Source of the DNA: Gluconobacter roseus NBRC 3990 | GTDB taxonomy: Bacteria > Pseudomonadota > Alphaproteobacteria > Acetobacterales > Acetobacteraceae | NCBI RefSeq assembly: GCF_006538885.1 | Contig: NZ_BJLY01000003.1 | Location: 62,001 to 126,000 of the forward strand | Length of the DNA: 64,000 nt | Direction: 5' to 3' | Shown: one piece after another, positions 31,979-42,603 of the stretch | Numbering within the stretch: the first letter of the stretch is position 1 | Layout of the letters: each line of letters opens with the position of its first letter | Program-made: the position numbers and the translations under genes | The notes under the pieces: generated by a model | The model's database searches: none | Seen by the model: only the letters and a program-made list of their open reading frames with translations | What the model was told of the DNA's origin: nothing

Positions 31979-33292
31979 ATGACGCGCTCACCCCTCCCGG
32001 ACGCCCCTGACAATACGCCGCAGGTCATTTTTGCACTGGCCACGGGTCCGTCCCGTGCGGCCATCGCGATCATGCGCGCCAGCGGACCGGGCAGCGATAC
32101 GATCCTGAAAGCACTCTGCAACGGACGCCTGCCCGAACCCCGCCGGGTTAGCCTGCGCACCCTGCGCCATGACGGAGAGGTGCTCGATCACGCAGTCGCC
32201 CTCTGGCTCCCCGGCCCCAATTCCTACACCGGCGAAGATGGCTTCGAGCTGCATCTCCACGCAGGCCCCGCCATCATCGCCCGCGTCGCCGACGCCTTGA
32301 CCGATCTGGGCGCGCGTCCCGCCGAACCGGGCGAATTCACCCGCCGCGCCGTGCAGAAAGGACGACTGGACCTGCTGCAGGCCGAAGCCATTGCCGACCT
32401 CGTGGACGCCGAAACCGAAAGCCAGCGCAAACAGGCGCTGCGTCAGGCCGACGGCGCCCTGAGCCGCCTGTATGATGACTGGGCCCAACGCCTGCGTCTC
32501 GTCCTCGCCCATCAGGAAGCCCTGATCGACTTCCCGGACGAAGAGCTGCCACAGGACGTGGAAGATGGCCTGATCGAGGAACTGTCTAAGCTCCAGACCG
32601 AGATGTCCGCCCATCTTCAGGACAATCGCGGCGAACTCATGCGTCAGGGCCTGACGGTCGTGATCGCGGGCTCGCCAAATGTCGGAAAGTCCAGCCTTCT
32701 CAATGCCTTATCCGGAACTGATGCCGCCATTGTCACCCATCGCGCCGGTACCACACGCGACGCCATTGCGCTCGACTGGGTTCTGGATGGTGTGCGCCTG
32801 CGCCTGATCGACACGGCTGGCCTGCGCGAAACCAAAGACGAGATCGAAGCCGAGGGCATCCGCCGCGCCCTGTTTCACGTGAAACAGGCTGATGTCGTGC
32901 TGCATCTGATCGGCCCGGATGAAAGCCTCGAATCCCTTTCCGGACAGGAAATTCCCATCCGGACGAAAATCGACATCGCGCCCGCCCCGCCCGGCATGTT
33001 AGGGATCAGCACGCAGTCCGGCGAAGGCCTCGCTGCATTGCGTCAGATCCTGTCCGAACGGGTGGCAGAACTTATGGCAGGTTCCGCCGCGCCGCCGCTG
33101 ACCCGCGCCAGACACCGCGCCGGAATCCAGGAGGCCGCAACCCATCTGGACCGCGCGCGAACCGCGACATGGCCGGAGCTTCGGGGCGAAGAACTCCGCC
33201 TGTCCATGCTGGCTCTGGGGCGTCTGACGGGACGTGTTGATGTTGAATCCCTGCTCGATGCAATTTTCGGGCAGTTCTGTATCGGGAAGTAG
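31979..33292 (+). CDS. mnmE: tRNA uridine-34 modification GTPase
   Basis: Works with MnmG to add the carboxymethylaminomethyl group to wobble uridine. 437 residues. N-terminal folate-binding domain ([21 protein letters not shown]), helical domain, and the G domain: G1 [12 protein letters not shown] near residue 226, G2 TTRD, G3 [17 protein letters not shown]. The G4 motif (normally N-K-x-D) reads RTKID, a small variation. The C-terminus is the conserved CIGK. A parS sequence lies within the coding region at 32871-32886. It is followed after 3 bases by mnmG. Confidence 0.95.
   Translation: MTRSPLPDAPDNTPQVIFALATGPSRAAIAIMRASGPGSDTILKALCNGRLPEPRRVSLRTLRHDGEVLDHAVALWLPGPNSYTGEDGFELHLHAGPAIIARVADALTDLGARPAEPGEFTRRAVQKGRLDLLQAEAIADLVDAETESQRKQALRQADGALSRLYDDWAQRLRLVLAHQEALIDFPDEELPQDVEDGLIEELSKLQTEMSAHLQDNRGELMRQGLTVVIAGSPNVGKSSLLNALSGTDAAIVTHRAGTTRDAIALDWVLDGVRLRLIDTAGLRETKDEIEAEGIRRALFHVKQADVVLHLIGPDESLESLSGQEIPIRTKIDIAPAPPGMLGISTQSGEGLAALRQILSERVAELMAGSAAPPLTRARHRAGIQEAATHLDRARTATWPELRGEELRLSMLALGRLTGRVDVESLLDAIFGQFCIGK
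32871..32886. other. parS: parS site 2, inside mnmE
   Basis: TGTTTCACGTGAAACA, identical to site 1, encoded within the mnmE coding region. A second element of the site cluster close to parAB. Confidence 0.9.
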
Positions 33293-33295
33293 GTT

Positions 33296-35152
33296 TTGAG
33301 CGATTTCGATGTCATCGTAATCGGCGGCGGTCATGCCGGATGTGAAGCCGCAGCGGCATCGGCCCGCTTCGGCGCACGCACCCTGCTGCTCACCCATCGG
33401 CTTGAAACGATCGGCGCCATGTCCTGCAATCCGGCCATCGGCGGGATCGGCAAGGGCCATCTCGTGCGCGAAATCGACGCGCTCGACGGCCTGATGGGCA
33501 AAGCCGCAGACCGCGCAGGCATCCATTTCAAACTTCTCAACCGCTCCAAGGGACCAGCCGTTCACGGCCCGCGTGCACAGGCCGACCGCTCGCTCTATCG
33601 CGCCGCCATTCAGGATCTTCTGGCTGCTACGCCGAACCTGACAATCCTCGAAGACGCCGCCGGAGACCTGATCGAAGAAAACGGCCGCATCACCGGAATC
33701 ATCTGCGAAGATGGCCGCGAGTTCCGCTGCTGTGCCGTCGTGCTGACCACCGGAACCTTCTTGCGCGGTGTCATCCATGTCGGCCACACCCAGACGGAAG
33801 CCGGACGCATCGGCGAAGCTCCGGCAAAGCGTCTGGGCGAACGGCTCTATGCGCTCGGCCTCCAGATGGGCCGCCTTAAAACTGGCACACCGCCCCGTCT
33901 GGCCAGAGACAGTATCGACTGGGACAACCTTCCAGCCGATCCTGGCGATGCCGAGCCCGAGGCCTTCAGCCCCATGACGGCGGCCATCACCAACCCGCAG
34001 CTCTCCTGCCGCATCAGCCACACGACTGCCGAGACCCACAGGATCATCAACGAGAACCTGCACCGCTCGGCCATGTATGGGGGCGCCATCGCCGGACGCG
34101 GCCCGCGCTACTGCCCGTCCATCGAGGACAAGGTCGTCCGCTTCGCCGAGCGCACGTCGCATCAGGTCTTTCTGGAACCCGAAGCCCTGCCCGGCAATCC
34201 GGGCGGCGATCTGGTCTATCCCAACGGCATCAGCACCAGCCTGCCCGCCGATGTACAGGCCGCGATGATCGCCACCATGCCCGGTCTGGAAAAGGCCCGT
34301 ATCGTCACGGCAGGCTATGCTGTCGAATATGATTATGTAGACCCGCGGGAGCTTCTGCCGTCTCTGCAACTCCGCCGCCTGCCGGGTCTGTACCTTGCTG
34401 GACAGATCAACGGCACGACCGGTTACGAAGAAGCCGGCGCACAGGGTCTGCTCGCCGGCCTGAACGCTGCCCGCGCCACAGCAGGCAATGAACCGCTCAC
34501 ACTGGATCGCAGCGACGCCTATCTCGGCGTCATGATCGACGATCTGACCCTGCACGGCATCAGCGAACCTTATCGCATGTTCACCTCGCGCGCCGAGTAC
34601 CGCCTGACCCTGCGCGCCGACAACGCCGACCTGCGCCTGACGCCAAAAGGCATCGCCGCAGGCTGCGTCCTGTCCGAACGCGAAGCCGCTTTCACCGCCC
34701 AGAAAGCGGAACTCGACGCCGCCATGGCCCGAGCAGCCGAGACGACTTTCCTGCCGCAAACCCTGCGCGATGTCGGTTTTGAGGTTTCGCTGGACGGTCG
34801 CAGGCGCACGGTTCTCGATGTCCTCGCCAGTAATGGCGACCATACGAAGCTGGACACACTGGCCCCATGGTTCGCCGAACTTCCCCTGCGCGTGCGTCGC
34901 CATGTCGAGACCGAAGCGCGTTATGGCGGCTATCTTCACCGGCAGGATCGTGAAATTCGACAGCTCGCATCCGAAAGTGCCATCGCCCTTCCGGCCGATC
35001 TGGATTACACTGCCATTGGCGGCCTGAGCAGCGAAATGCGCGAGCGCTTTTCCCAGGCCCGCCCGACCAGTTTCGCCGCAGCACAGCGCGTGCGCGGGGT
35101 CACACCTGCCGCGCTGGTCGCCCTGCTGGCCCATGTAAGGACCCTGTCATGA
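33296..35152 (+). CDS. mnmG: tRNA uridine 5-carboxymethylaminomethyl modification enzyme
   Basis: FAD- and NADH-dependent partner of MnmE. 618 residues. FAD motif [19 protein letters not shown] near residue 8, then [27 protein letters not shown], the [15 protein letters not shown] block, and [17 protein letters not shown]. All are diagnostic for GidA/MnmG. The start is TTG with GGGAAG upstream; no ATG is better placed. The last bases overlap the rsmG ATG (ATGA). Confidence 0.96.
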   Translation: MSDFDVIVIGGGHAGCEAAAASARFGARTLLLTHRLETIGAMSCNPAIGGIGKGHLVREIDALDGLMGKAADRAGIHFKLLNRSKGPAVHGPRAQADRSLYRAAIQDLLAATPNLTILEDAAGDLIEENGRITGIICEDGREFRCCAVVLTTGTFLRGVIHVGHTQTEAGRIGEAPAKRLGERLYALGLQMGRLKTGTPPRLARDSIDWDNLPADPGDAEPEAFSPMTAAITNPQLSCRISHTTAETHRIINENLHRSAMYGGAIAGRGPRYCPSIEDKVVRFAERTSHQVFLEPEALPGNPGGDLVYPNGISTSLPADVQAAMIATMPGLEKARIVTAGYAVEYDYVDPRELLPSLQLRRLPGLYLAGQINGTTGYEEAGAQGLLAGLNAARATAGNEPLTLDRSDAYLGVMIDDLTLHGISEPYRMFTSRAEYRLTLRADNADLRLTPKGIAAGCVLSEREAAFTAQKAELDAAMARAAETTFLPQTLRDVGFEVSLDGRRRTVLDVLASNGDHTKLDTLAPWFAELPLRVRRHVETEARYGGYLHRQDREIRQLASESAIALPADLDYTAIGGLSSEMRERFSQARPTSFAAAQRVRGVTPAALVALLAHVRTLS

Positions 35153-35730
35153 CCACCGTTTCACGTGAAACACATGAGAGGCTGGAGCACTTTGCCGACC
35201 TGCTCGTGCAGTGGAACGCAAAGATCAATCTCGTCAGCCCGCGTGACATCGGCCAGCTTTGGCCCCGCCATATCGAGGACAGCCTCCAGCTCGCGGAACT
35301 GATCCCCGAAGGCGCGACCATCACCGATCTGGGTTCGGGGGGCGGTTTCCCGGGCATTATTCTGGCCATCGCCACCGGAAATCCTGTCACCCTGATCGAA
35401 TCGGACCAGCGCAAATGTGCCTTCCTGCGGGAAGCCGGACGCATCTGCGAGGCAAAGGTCACGGTCATCGCCAAGCGTATCGAAGCCGCCAGCCCTCCTC
35501 CGGCCGACATCATCACGGCCCGGGCGCTGGCTCCTCTCAACAGGCTCCTCGAATGGGCGCGGCCATTGCTGAAAGAAGACGGGTTCTGCCTGTTCCTGAA
35601 AGGTCAGAAGGCGCAGGCCGAGTTGACCGAGGCAAGCGCCGACTGGCACATGAGCCACAGTATTATTCCCAGCCGCACCGACCCCGGCGGAGCCATCATC
35701 AAGGTCAGTGATTTCAAGCGTGTCGTCTAA
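35149..35730 (+). CDS. rsmG: 16S rRNA (guanine-527-N7)-methyltransferase
   Basis: SAM-dependent methylation of G527. 193 residues. The family signature is [21 protein letters not shown] near residue 26, then the SAM motif [17 protein letters not shown] near residue 60 and the [13 protein letters not shown] adenine-site acidic residue. It sits in the classic mnmG-rsmG-parA-parB order. The first codons coincide with a near-perfect parS site. Confidence 0.95.
   Translation: MTTVSRETHERLEHFADLLVQWNAKINLVSPRDIGQLWPRHIEDSLQLAELIPEGATITDLGSGGGFPGIILAIATGNPVTLIESDQRKCAFLREAGRICEAKVTVIAKRIEAASPPPADIITARALAPLNRLLEWARPLLKEDGFCLFLKGQKAQAELTEASADWHMSHSIIPSRTDPGGAIIKVSDFKRVV
35157..35172. other. parS: parS site 3, near-perfect, at the start of rsmG
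   Basis: CGTTTCACGTGAAACA differs from sites 1 and 2 only in its first base. It covers codons 3-8 of rsmG, about 540 bases before parA. Confidence 0.8.
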
Positions 35731-36523
35731 AACCGAATCTCCCACCACCCGGATCATTGCCGTCACCAACCAAAAGGGAGGCGTCGGCAAGACCACCACC
35801 ACCATCAATCTGGCAGCCGGTCTGGCCCGTCAGGGACAGCGCGTCCTGCTCGTGGATCTGGACCCGCAGGGCAATGCCTCCACCGGTCTGGGCATCGACT
35901 ACGACCAGCGCAACACCGGCACCTATGCCGCGCTGATGGTGGAAGCCGAACCCCATGCCCTGCCCCAGCCAACCGAATTCGACAATCTGGCGATCATCAC
36001 CGCCAATAACGAACTGGCGGGTGCAGAGCTGGAAATGATCGGCGATGAGCGCCGCGAATACCGTCTGCGCGACGCCCTGCGCGCGCTCGAAGGCGATTAC
36101 GACACCATCCTGATCGACTGCCCCCCGAGCCTGGGCCTGCTGACGCTGAACGCGCTGGTCGCCTCTGACAGTGTGATCGTGCCGCTGCAATGCGAGTTCT
36201 TTGCGCTCGAAGGCATCAGCCAGCTCGTTCGCACCATCGATCGCGTGCGCCGCGCCTTCAATGCCGATCTGCATCTCGAAGGCATCGTCCTGACGATGTA
36301 TGACCGGCGCAACAACCTGTCCGAGCTCGTGGCGCAGGACGCGCGGGGCTTCTTTGGCGATCAGGTGTTCGAGACGCTCATTCCGCGCAACATCCGCATT
36401 TCCGAAGCCCAGAGCCACGGTAGCCCCGTACTCGACTATGACGCCCGCTCCACGGGTGCCATCGCGTATCTGGCGCTGGCGGACGAACTGATCAAACGCA
36501 ACAAGAACAAGGCAAAGGCGTAA
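35708..36523 (+). CDS. parA: Chromosome partitioning ATPase ParA
   Basis: Deviant Walker-type ATPase that moves ParB-parS complexes. 271 residues. The deviant Walker A motif NQKGGVGKTTTTINLAAGLA is near residue 22, with the signature lysine; Walker A' is LLVDLDPQGNASTGLG; Walker B DTILIDCPPSLGLLTLNAL. Lacks a long N-terminal DNA-binding domain, as expected for chromosomal type Ib-like ParA. The GTG start at 35708 overlaps the end of rsmG; an alternative GTG lies 12 bases later. parB follows after 6 bases. Confidence 0.96.
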   Translation: MISSVSSKTESPTTRIIAVTNQKGGVGKTTTTINLAAGLARQGQRVLLVDLDPQGNASTGLGIDYDQRNTGTYAALMVEAEPHALPQPTEFDNLAIITANNELAGAELEMIGDERREYRLRDALRALEGDYDTILIDCPPSLGLLTLNALVASDSVIVPLQCEFFALEGISQLVRTIDRVRRAFNADLHLEGIVLTMYDRRNNLSELVAQDARGFFGDQVFETLIPRNIRISEAQSHGSPVLDYDARSTGAIAYLALADELIKRNKNKAKA

Positions 36524-36529
36524 CCTGCG

Positions 36530-37405
36530 ATGGCCAAAAAGGACAGTTCCCCGCGGCTTGGTCGCGGCCTCGCGGCTCTTCTGGGCGATCAGGCCCCGCA
36601 GCTCGCCCGTGCCACACGCGTGAATGCACAGCCGCAGCAGCTTTCATCCCTGCCGGTGGATGTTCTGGCTCCGAGCCCCTTCCAGCCGCGACAGGACATG
36701 AACCCCGAGCTCCTGTCCGAACTGGCCGATTCCATCCGCTCACGCGGCGTCCTGCAACCCCTGCTCGTCCGTCCTGATCCGGAAAAGCCGGGCCACTACC
36801 AGATCATCGCCGGCGAACGCCGCTGGCGCGCCTCACAGCTCGCAGGCCTGCACAGCATCCCCGTCCATATCCGCGAACTGGACGACACGGACGCCATGGC
36901 GGCCGCTCTGGTGGAGAACCTCCAGCGTGCGGACCTCAACCCGATCGAGGAAGCCGAAGGCCTGCAACGTCTCGTCACGGACTACACCCTGACGCAGGAA
37001 GAACTGGCCGGTGCCGTGGGCAAGTCCCGCCCCCACATCACCAATACCATGCGCCTGCTTAACCTGCCGCCGGAAGTCCGCGCGCATGTCCGCAACGGCG
37101 AACTCACAGCCGGTCACGCCCGCGCCCTGCTGACCCATCCCGATCCGGTCGCCGCAGCAAAAATCGTCATCGCCCGTGGCCTCAACGTGCGCCAGACCGA
37201 AGCTCTGACCGGCGGTAAAAATACCCTGACACCGGCCAAAAAGGCACGGGACGCGGAAATCCTGCAGATCGAAAATGACCTCTCTTCCCGCCTCGGCTTA
37301 AAAGTCCATATTTCCTATAATGGGAAAAAAGGCGGCTCCCTGAAAATCGACTACACGTCCCTAGAGCAGTTCGAGAGCGTCATGCGCCTGCTCAACCGGA
37401 CATAA
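36530..37405 (+). CDS. parB: Chromosome partitioning protein ParB
   Basis: CTP-dependent clamp that loads at parS and spreads. 291 residues. N-terminal RLGRGLAALLGDQ (the ParA-interacting region), then the ParB/Srx domain (VDVLAPSPFQPRQDMN, then IIAGERRWRASQLAGL with the GERRxRA CTP-binding motif), a helix-turn-helix (LTQEELAGAVGKSRPHITNTMRLLNLP) and a dimerisation C-terminus (LKIDYTSLEQFESVMRLLN). Three candidate parS sites are in the window, two of them within 4 kb upstream. Confidence 0.96.
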   Translation: MAKKDSSPRLGRGLAALLGDQAPQLARATRVNAQPQQLSSLPVDVLAPSPFQPRQDMNPELLSELADSIRSRGVLQPLLVRPDPEKPGHYQIIAGERRWRASQLAGLHSIPVHIRELDDTDAMAAALVENLQRADLNPIEEAEGLQRLVTDYTLTQEELAGAVGKSRPHITNTMRLLNLPPEVRAHVRNGELTAGHARALLTHPDPVAAAKIVIARGLNVRQTEALTGGKNTLTPAKKARDAEILQIENDLSSRLGLKVHISYNGKKGGSLKIDYTSLEQFESVMRLLNRT

Positions 37406-37423
37406 ACTACTGAAATATAAGGA

Positions 37424-37464
37424 TTTTCATCTTTTTAAGACCAAACTTGAAGAAAAGATGAAAA
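37424..37464. terminator. AT-rich inverted repeat after parB
   Basis: TTTTCATCTTTT and AAAAGATGAAAA form a perfect 12-base inverted repeat with a 17-base spacer, starting 19 bases after the parB stop. The right arm ends in a run of A, so it is not a standard forward terminator; a weak terminator or a binding site are both possible. Confidence 0.35.
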
Positions 37465-37470
37465 AAACCC

Positions 37471-37500
37471 TTGCAGACTGCGGCAAAATTTCGCTATAAG
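37471..37500 (+). promoter_or_regulatory. Promoter of tRNA-Lys
   Basis: TTGCAG (37471-37476) and TATAAG (37495-37500) with an 18-base spacer (17 if CTATAA is used), ending 24 bases before the tRNA 5' end. Strong resemblance to alphaproteobacterial stable-RNA promoters. Confidence 0.55.
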
Positions 37501-37507
37501 CCGCTCC

Positions 37508-37614
<107 letters not shown>

Positions 37615-37710
37615 TATTTCCCAAAAATTCCATAGTGATCTGACAAAGCCCCTTCCGGGTCTTTTCGTGCTTCCGGACAGCCCCTGAAATCCAGAGACTG
37701 CCCTTGGCTT

Positions 37711-38397
37711 TCAGCCCCGGAAATCAGGCAGTTCGTTGACCGTCACGACACGCCACAGGCAGTCGATACGTTCCAGAATGGTGATGGACAGATTCTGGAT
37801 CGAAAAGCGCAGCGCCGTATCGGGATGAACGCTCAGCGCATGTGCTAGAGCCGCGCGGATGGCGCCACCATGGCTGACGACAACCATATCCTGCCCTTCA
37901 TGCGCATTCGCCAGATCCTCAAGCCCGTGCCCCACGCGCGCGCAGACATCCAGCATGCTCTCCCCGCCCGGCGGAAGCTCACACGCGGAAATGGACCAGA
38001 ACGGATTGGGCGGAAGACGCAGCAGGGACATGAACTCCGAATGCGGCGTGCCATGCCACTCCCCGATCGACTGCTCGATGAAGCGCCCGTCAATCGTCAC
38101 ATCCTGCGAAAACGCACCGGCCTTGCGGATTTCAGCCGCAGTGTCCTGCGCCCGCTGAAGCGGCGAACTGTACCACAGCGCATCTTTCGGCAGACGCCGG
38201 GCCAGCGTGGCATAACCGCCCTGCTGGCTCGCCATCGCTTCACGGCATAGGGGCACATCGAGTGCGCCATACATCGTCTTGCGCGCACTGGCTTCCACGA
38301 CCGCATGACGGATCAGCCAGAACCGGGTGACGCCCTTCGGCAGCTCCGGCGTATCGAGAAAATGCCCGTGCGGGACCGCTTTGTCTGTCTGGGTCAT
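37711..38397 (-). CDS. Histidine phosphatase family protein (phosphoglycerate-mutase-like)
   Basis: 228 residues. The phosphohistidine motif is in FWLIRHAVVEASARKTMYGALDVPL near residue 28 (RHA in place of the usual RHG), followed by YSSPLQRAQDTAAEI, FIEQSIGEWHG and the second histidine in VVVSHGGAIRAALAHAL, so the catalytic set is complete. The pattern resembles CobC/alpha-ribazole phosphatase and GpmB-like proteins, but no cobalamin genes are nearby. It overlaps the upstream PLP-fold gene by ATGA, so the two are coupled. I chose the ATG at 38395-38397. Substrate unknown. Confidence 0.82.
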   Translation of the reverse strand: MTQTDKAVPHGHFLDTPELPKGVTRFWLIRHAVVEASARKTMYGALDVPLCREAMASQQGGYATLARRLPKDALWYSSPLQRAQDTAAEIRKAGAFSQDVTIDGRFIEQSIGEWHGTPHSEFMSLLRLPPNPFWSISACELPPGGESMLDVCARVGHGLEDLANAHEGQDMVVVSHGGAIRAALAHALSVHPDTALRFSIQNLSITILERIDCLWRVVTVNELPDFRG

Positions 38398-40442
38398 GAC
38401 AACGGGGCGTAACGGGGGACAGGGTTCGCGTCCAGCAGAACATCCCAGTGCTTCAGGATCAGCTCCAGTTTTCCAAGCACCCGGCGCGCATCCATGCACT
38501 CACGCTGGAGCCGGCGCTCCTCGTCCAGCCCTTCATGCGACGGCTCACCCGACACAAGACGCGCGCCCGCACACAGGCGTAGCGCTCCGGCCGGACCTTC
38601 CACCAGCGGATGAGGCACCGGCACCGGCTGCCCCAGCACACAGAGCAGACTGCCCTCACCTTCCGTCACCCAGGGCGACAGATCAGCATTCAGCCAGCGA
38701 TGCAGCCGCCGCGCATCTTCGAGCGCCAGCGGACGCCCGGGCGCATGGGGATCTTCAACCAGAAAGGACAGAATAGTCGGCACTGCATCCCAGCGACCGT
38801 CATCAAAAGGCGTGCCCATCGGTAGCATGGTCAGCGCCGGACGGGCCTTAACCATGGCCACGGCTTCCGTCATGAAGCGGGTCAGACGTCCACGAATAAC
38901 AGGATCGGGCAGCGCAAACAGCGCATCCATTTCCGCCAGAGCCGCATACCAGCGCAGCGCCAAACCGATATTGTGACCGTTATTAAGCGCCGAAGCATCC
39001 GCGCCTTCCGGCCACTCATCCCGATTGCCATAGGCCCGCAGCCCTTTGGGGAGCGACAGGGACGGTAGGCGACTGCGGATTACGGGAGGAAGAAGAATGG
39101 CCCCGCAGAAAGGCGGCCCCGTGAAGAACTTTGAGCCGGTTATCATGACGATGATCCCCCGCTCCACCCATTCCGCCACACGCGACGGGCTCAGCCGCGC
39201 CTGACAGACATCAACAACAACGCTGAGCTGATCGCTCAGCTCCGTACACAATTCCCAGACCAGATCCATGTCCGGCGCTGCAAGTCCGGTCTTCGACTGG
39301 TCCAGCCGGTGCAGCAGAACATGCCGCCCCTCGGCCACTTCCCGCCGCACGAGTTCCGCACATTGCGCATTGATCTCAGCCACCGGCCGCGCCGTCCCGT
39401 CAGCCGCGCGAATATCCACACCGATCAGCCGCGTCTCGGACGAGAACCCTTCGATCACCTCGCCCTTGCCCACGAGCGTGGCACAGGCACTATCCGTTGC
39501 GAAATGCCGCCCGCAAGCTGCTAGCGGAACCCCGCTGCCCGTTTCATCGGGCGCCAGAAGAATGGACGTGACCGGCCGATCCGTTCCCGCTGCCACAAGC
39601 GCCAGAACCGCAAGTTCGCAATCCGTGCCAGATGCAGACAGCAGCACGGCATCTTCCGGCAGACCGAAATGCGCGCCGATTGCCTCGCGCGCCCGGCGCA
39701 CGACACCTTCCTGCACCAGATCCGGGTCCTGCTTGGCCAGAAGCGCGCTCATCATGCCGCGCCGAGCGGCTTCCGCTCCCCCGAAACCACGCTCGGACAA
39801 CGATGACGCCGTCGATGACCCAAAAGTGATTGCCCAAGGCCGCGGACGATGGGAGCTCGAATACCGGTTCAGCCCCGTATGCGGATCAACCGCCAACCGG
39901 GAATCCCCACCACCGCTCATCAGGCTCTCGGCAGGCGCCAGAACAGGCCACAGACGGGTCAGAACCTTCTGCAGACGTTCGGCTTCATGCTGCGTGAAAA
40001 CAGGCAGATCCGGGAGGAACGCATTCAGCGTCTCCCAGCTCTGAAGAAGCGCGGATGCAGCTGGCACATCATCACTGAATACGGCAAGCCACGCCGGAAG
40101 CGGTGCCACATCGCCCGTATCAAGCGCATGAAACAGCGCAGCCACACGGGCTGCTGCAAAGCTGGCCAGGTACGGATTGGCACCCGGCTCCAGCAGCCGC
40201 ATCAGCTCGATGGCATGTCGCAGATATGTTGGCGCAAGACGCGGCGCTTCAAGACACGGACCACCCAGAGTCAGCGTGGCCATCCGCAGACAGAAAGGTT
40301 TCCCCGGTTCCAGCGCTCCCGCGACCCGGAATGGCAGCGGCAGTGACACATCCAGAATGGGAACAAGCCCGTCCGCAATCACCCGAAGATCGGGCCGCTC
40401 CAGAACATCCGTCAGGGAGCGTGTCAAAGTATCAGCCAGCAT
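38394..40442 (-). CDS. PLP-fold type I enzyme of unknown function with long N-terminal region
   Basis: 682 residues. Residues 1-190 are helical and match nothing I recognise. From about 195 (GLNRYSSSHRPRPWAITFGSSTASSLSERGF) a fold-type I PLP domain follows: VLLSASGTDCELAVLALV (phosphate-binding loop region), VVVDVCQARLSPSRVAEWV (the cofactor-stacking aspartate) and MITGSKFFTGPPFCGAIL, where the lysine in SKF would form the Schiff base. This order resembles class V aminotransferases or desulfurases. The C-terminal 200 residues carry the small domain. Its stop overlaps the downstream phosphatase. No pathway can be read from context. Confidence 0.65.
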   Translation of the reverse strand: MLADTLTRSLTDVLERPDLRVIADGLVPILDVSLPLPFRVAGALEPGKPFCLRMATLTLGGPCLEAPRLAPTYLRHAIELMRLLEPGANPYLASFAAARVAALFHALDTGDVAPLPAWLAVFSDDVPAASALLQSWETLNAFLPDLPVFTQHEAERLQKVLTRLWPVLAPAESLMSGGGDSRLAVDPHTGLNRYSSSHRPRPWAITFGSSTASSLSERGFGGAEAARRGMMSALLAKQDPDLVQEGVVRRAREAIGAHFGLPEDAVLLSASGTDCELAVLALVAAGTDRPVTSILLAPDETGSGVPLAACGRHFATDSACATLVGKGEVIEGFSSETRLIGVDIRAADGTARPVAEINAQCAELVRREVAEGRHVLLHRLDQSKTGLAAPDMDLVWELCTELSDQLSVVVDVCQARLSPSRVAEWVERGIIVMITGSKFFTGPPFCGAILLPPVIRSRLPSLSLPKGLRAYGNRDEWPEGADASALNNGHNIGLALRWYAALAEMDALFALPDPVIRGRLTRFMTEAVAMVKARPALTMLPMGTPFDDGRWDAVPTILSFLVEDPHAPGRPLALEDARRLHRWLNADLSPWVTEGEGSLLCVLGQPVPVPHPLVEGPAGALRLCAGARLVSGEPSHEGLDEERRLQRECMDARRVLGKLELILKHWDVLLDANPVPRYAPLS

Positions 40443-40571
40443 ATCTGCCTCTCCTGCCTCCGCACGACTGTGGGATTAGCCCATCAGTCCGGATAGCGCG
40501 AGAGGTGAAAGCACTTCCCGAGATCCACTCTATGGTGTCTTATGGTGTCATAAGAAATATATCGACGTTAT

Positions 40572-40599
40572 TTGCGCTGTTTCAACAACGCTGTAAGAT
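40572..40599 (+). promoter_or_regulatory. Candidate promoter for rmlB
   Basis: TTGCGC and TAAGAT with a 16-base spacer, about 50 bases before rmlB, in an AT-rich gap that also holds two copies of TATGGTGTC near 40530-40550. Weak -35. Confidence 0.3.
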
Positions 40600-40649
40600 A
40601 AAGTTATTCTGCCAGGGTTCAGACCCTGATCTTAACCAATGAGGTTCAA

Positions 40650-41705
40650 ATGCGGATTTTGCTGACAGGCGGTTGTGGTTTCATAGGATCAGCCGTTGTA
40701 CGCCATCTGATCCGGAACACCGAGCATTCGGTTCTGAACGTTGACTGCATGACCTATGCAGCCTCGGAAGACACTGTCAGCGAGGTCGCAAACGACTCCC
40801 GGTATTCCCATGCCCGCGCGAACATCGTGAACGGCGTGGAAATGCAGCGCCTGTTCGAGGAATACCGCCCGGACGCCGTCATGCATCTTGCAGCAGAAAG
40901 CCATGTGGACCGCTCGATCGACGGCCCTGGCGTCTTCATCCAGACAAATGTCGTCGGCACGTATTCCCTGCTCGAAGCCGCCCGGAAATACTGGAACACG
41001 CTTGGAGATGCCGAAAAGAAAGCCTTCCGCTTCCATCACATTTCCACGGATGAGGTCTTCGGCCATCTTGAGCCGAACGACCCACCGTTTACCGAAACCA
41101 CCCCTTACGACCCACGCAGCCCGTATTCGGCTTCCAAGGCCTCGTCCGACCATCTGGTCCGCGCCTGGTTCCACACCTACGGCCTGCCGACCTTCGTGAC
41201 CAATACCACCAACAATTACGGCATCTGGCACTTCCCCGAGAAGCTGATCCCGCTGGTCACAATCAACGCCATCGAGGGCCGCGAGCTTCCCGTTTATGGC
41301 AAGGGCGAGAACGTCCGCGACTGGCTGTTCGTCGAAGACCATGCCGAAGCACTGGTCAAGGCCGTAGAAACTGGAAAGCCGGGCGAGACCTATGCCATCG
41401 GTGCCCGCCAGCCCCGCACCAATCTTGAAGTCGTCAAAAAGATCTGCGCCGTCCTTGACGAGCTTCAGCCCGATCCGGCTGGCCCGCACGAGCGCCTGAT
41501 TCGCTTCGTGACCGACCGTCCCGGTCATGATTTCCGCTACGAAATCGATCCGTCCCACGCCGAGAAAGAACTCGACTGGAAAGCGGAACACGATTTCGAA
41601 AGCGGCATTCGCAAGACCGTTCAGTGGTATCTCGACAACCGCGCATGGTGGGAAGGCATCCGTTCCAAGCGCTACACCGGCCAGAGACTGGGAGCCAGCA
41701 AGTGA
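40650..41705 (+). CDS. rmlB: dTDP-glucose 4,6-dehydratase
   Basis: Second step of dTDP-L-rhamnose synthesis. 351 residues, extended SDR fold. NAD motif [17 protein letters not shown] near residue 4, [16 protein letters not shown], the HISTDEVFG motif, and catalytic [12 protein letters not shown]. The NTTNNYG and [15 protein letters not shown] blocks are also typical. Its stop overlaps the GTG start of rmlA. The product is a nucleotide sugar for LPS O-antigen or another surface glycan. Confidence 0.96.
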   Translation: MRILLTGGCGFIGSAVVRHLIRNTEHSVLNVDCMTYAASEDTVSEVANDSRYSHARANIVNGVEMQRLFEEYRPDAVMHLAAESHVDRSIDGPGVFIQTNVVGTYSLLEAARKYWNTLGDAEKKAFRFHHISTDEVFGHLEPNDPPFTETTPYDPRSPYSASKASSDHLVRAWFHTYGLPTFVTNTTNNYGIWHFPEKLIPLVTINAIEGRELPVYGKGENVRDWLFVEDHAEALVKAVETGKPGETYAIGARQPRTNLEVVKKICAVLDELQPDPAGPHERLIRFVTDRPGHDFRYEIDPSHAEKELDWKAEHDFESGIRKTVQWYLDNRAWWEGIRSKRYTGQRLGASK

Positions 41706-42592
41706 GCACCATCGAAACAAAGCCCATGAAGGGCATCATCCTCGCCGGCGGTTCGGGCACGCGCCTGTATCCGATGACGCTCGCAGCCTCCAAGCAGCTG
41801 CTGCCGGTCTATGATAAGCCGATGATCTACTATCCGCTTTCCACGCTGATGCTGGCGGGAATTCGGGACATCATGATCATCACAACCCCGCATGACATGC
41901 CCCAATTCCAGCGCCTGCTGGGCGATGGCTCGCAGTTCGGTGTCAAATTCGAATACCGCATCCAGCCGTCACCGGACGGTCTGGCACAGGCTTTCCTGAT
42001 CGCCGAAGACTGGATTCAGGGCGCTCCGTGTGCCCTGGCACTGGGCGACAACCTGATCTTCTCCGAACATCTCGGTGTCCTTCTGCGTGCAGCGTCGAAC
42101 CGGCCGCAGGGTGCCACGGTCTTCGCCTATCAGGTCCGCGATCCAGAGCGTTACGGCGTGGTCTCCTTCGATGAGAGCGGCAGGGCCCTGAAGGTCGAGG
42201 AAAAGCCGACCCATCCGGAATCCCACTGGGCCATCACTGGTCTGTATTTCTACGACAACCGCGTCGTGGACTTCGCCAAGAAGGTGCAGCCCAGCCCCCG
42301 TGGTGAGCTAGAAATCACCGACCTCAACCGCATGTATCTCGAAGAGGGCACCCTTCAGGTGGATCGCTTGGGCCGCGGCTGCGCCTGGCTTGATGCCGGG
42401 ATGCCCGACAGCCTGATGCAGGCCGGAACCTTCGTGCAGACCATCCAGTCCCGTCAGGGCATGCTGGTCGGCTCCCCGGCCGAAGTCGCATTCCGCAACA
42501 AATTCATCACCGCCGACCAGCTTCGCGAACATGCGAAGAAAATGGGCAAGACCGAACTCGGCCGCCTGCTTCTGGAACTGGCTGACAGCTGA
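41702..42592 (+). CDS. rmlA: Glucose-1-phosphate thymidylyltransferase
   Basis: First step of dTDP-L-rhamnose synthesis. About 296 residues from the GTG start at 41702 (GGGAG upstream, overlapping the rmlB stop); the internal ATG at 41726 starts [18 protein letters not shown]. Nucleotidyltransferase motif [34 protein letters not shown], then GDNLIF and [21 protein letters not shown]. All match RmlA closely. A strong terminator follows, before rmlC. Confidence 0.96.
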   Translation: MSTIETKPMKGIILAGGSGTRLYPMTLAASKQLLPVYDKPMIYYPLSTLMLAGIRDIMIITTPHDMPQFQRLLGDGSQFGVKFEYRIQPSPDGLAQAFLIAEDWIQGAPCALALGDNLIFSEHLGVLLRAASNRPQGATVFAYQVRDPERYGVVSFDESGRALKVEEKPTHPESHWAITGLYFYDNRVVDFAKKVQPSPRGELEITDLNRMYLEEGTLQVDRLGRGCAWLDAGMPDSLMQAGTFVQTIQSRQGMLVGSPAEVAFRNKFITADQLREHAKKMGKTELGRLLLELADS

Positions 42593-42603
42593 TTTTTTCT
42601 ACC

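Noticed and set aside
32999-35134. 711-codon open frame antisense to mnmG
   Set aside because: Shadow of mnmG; no motif or ribosome site.
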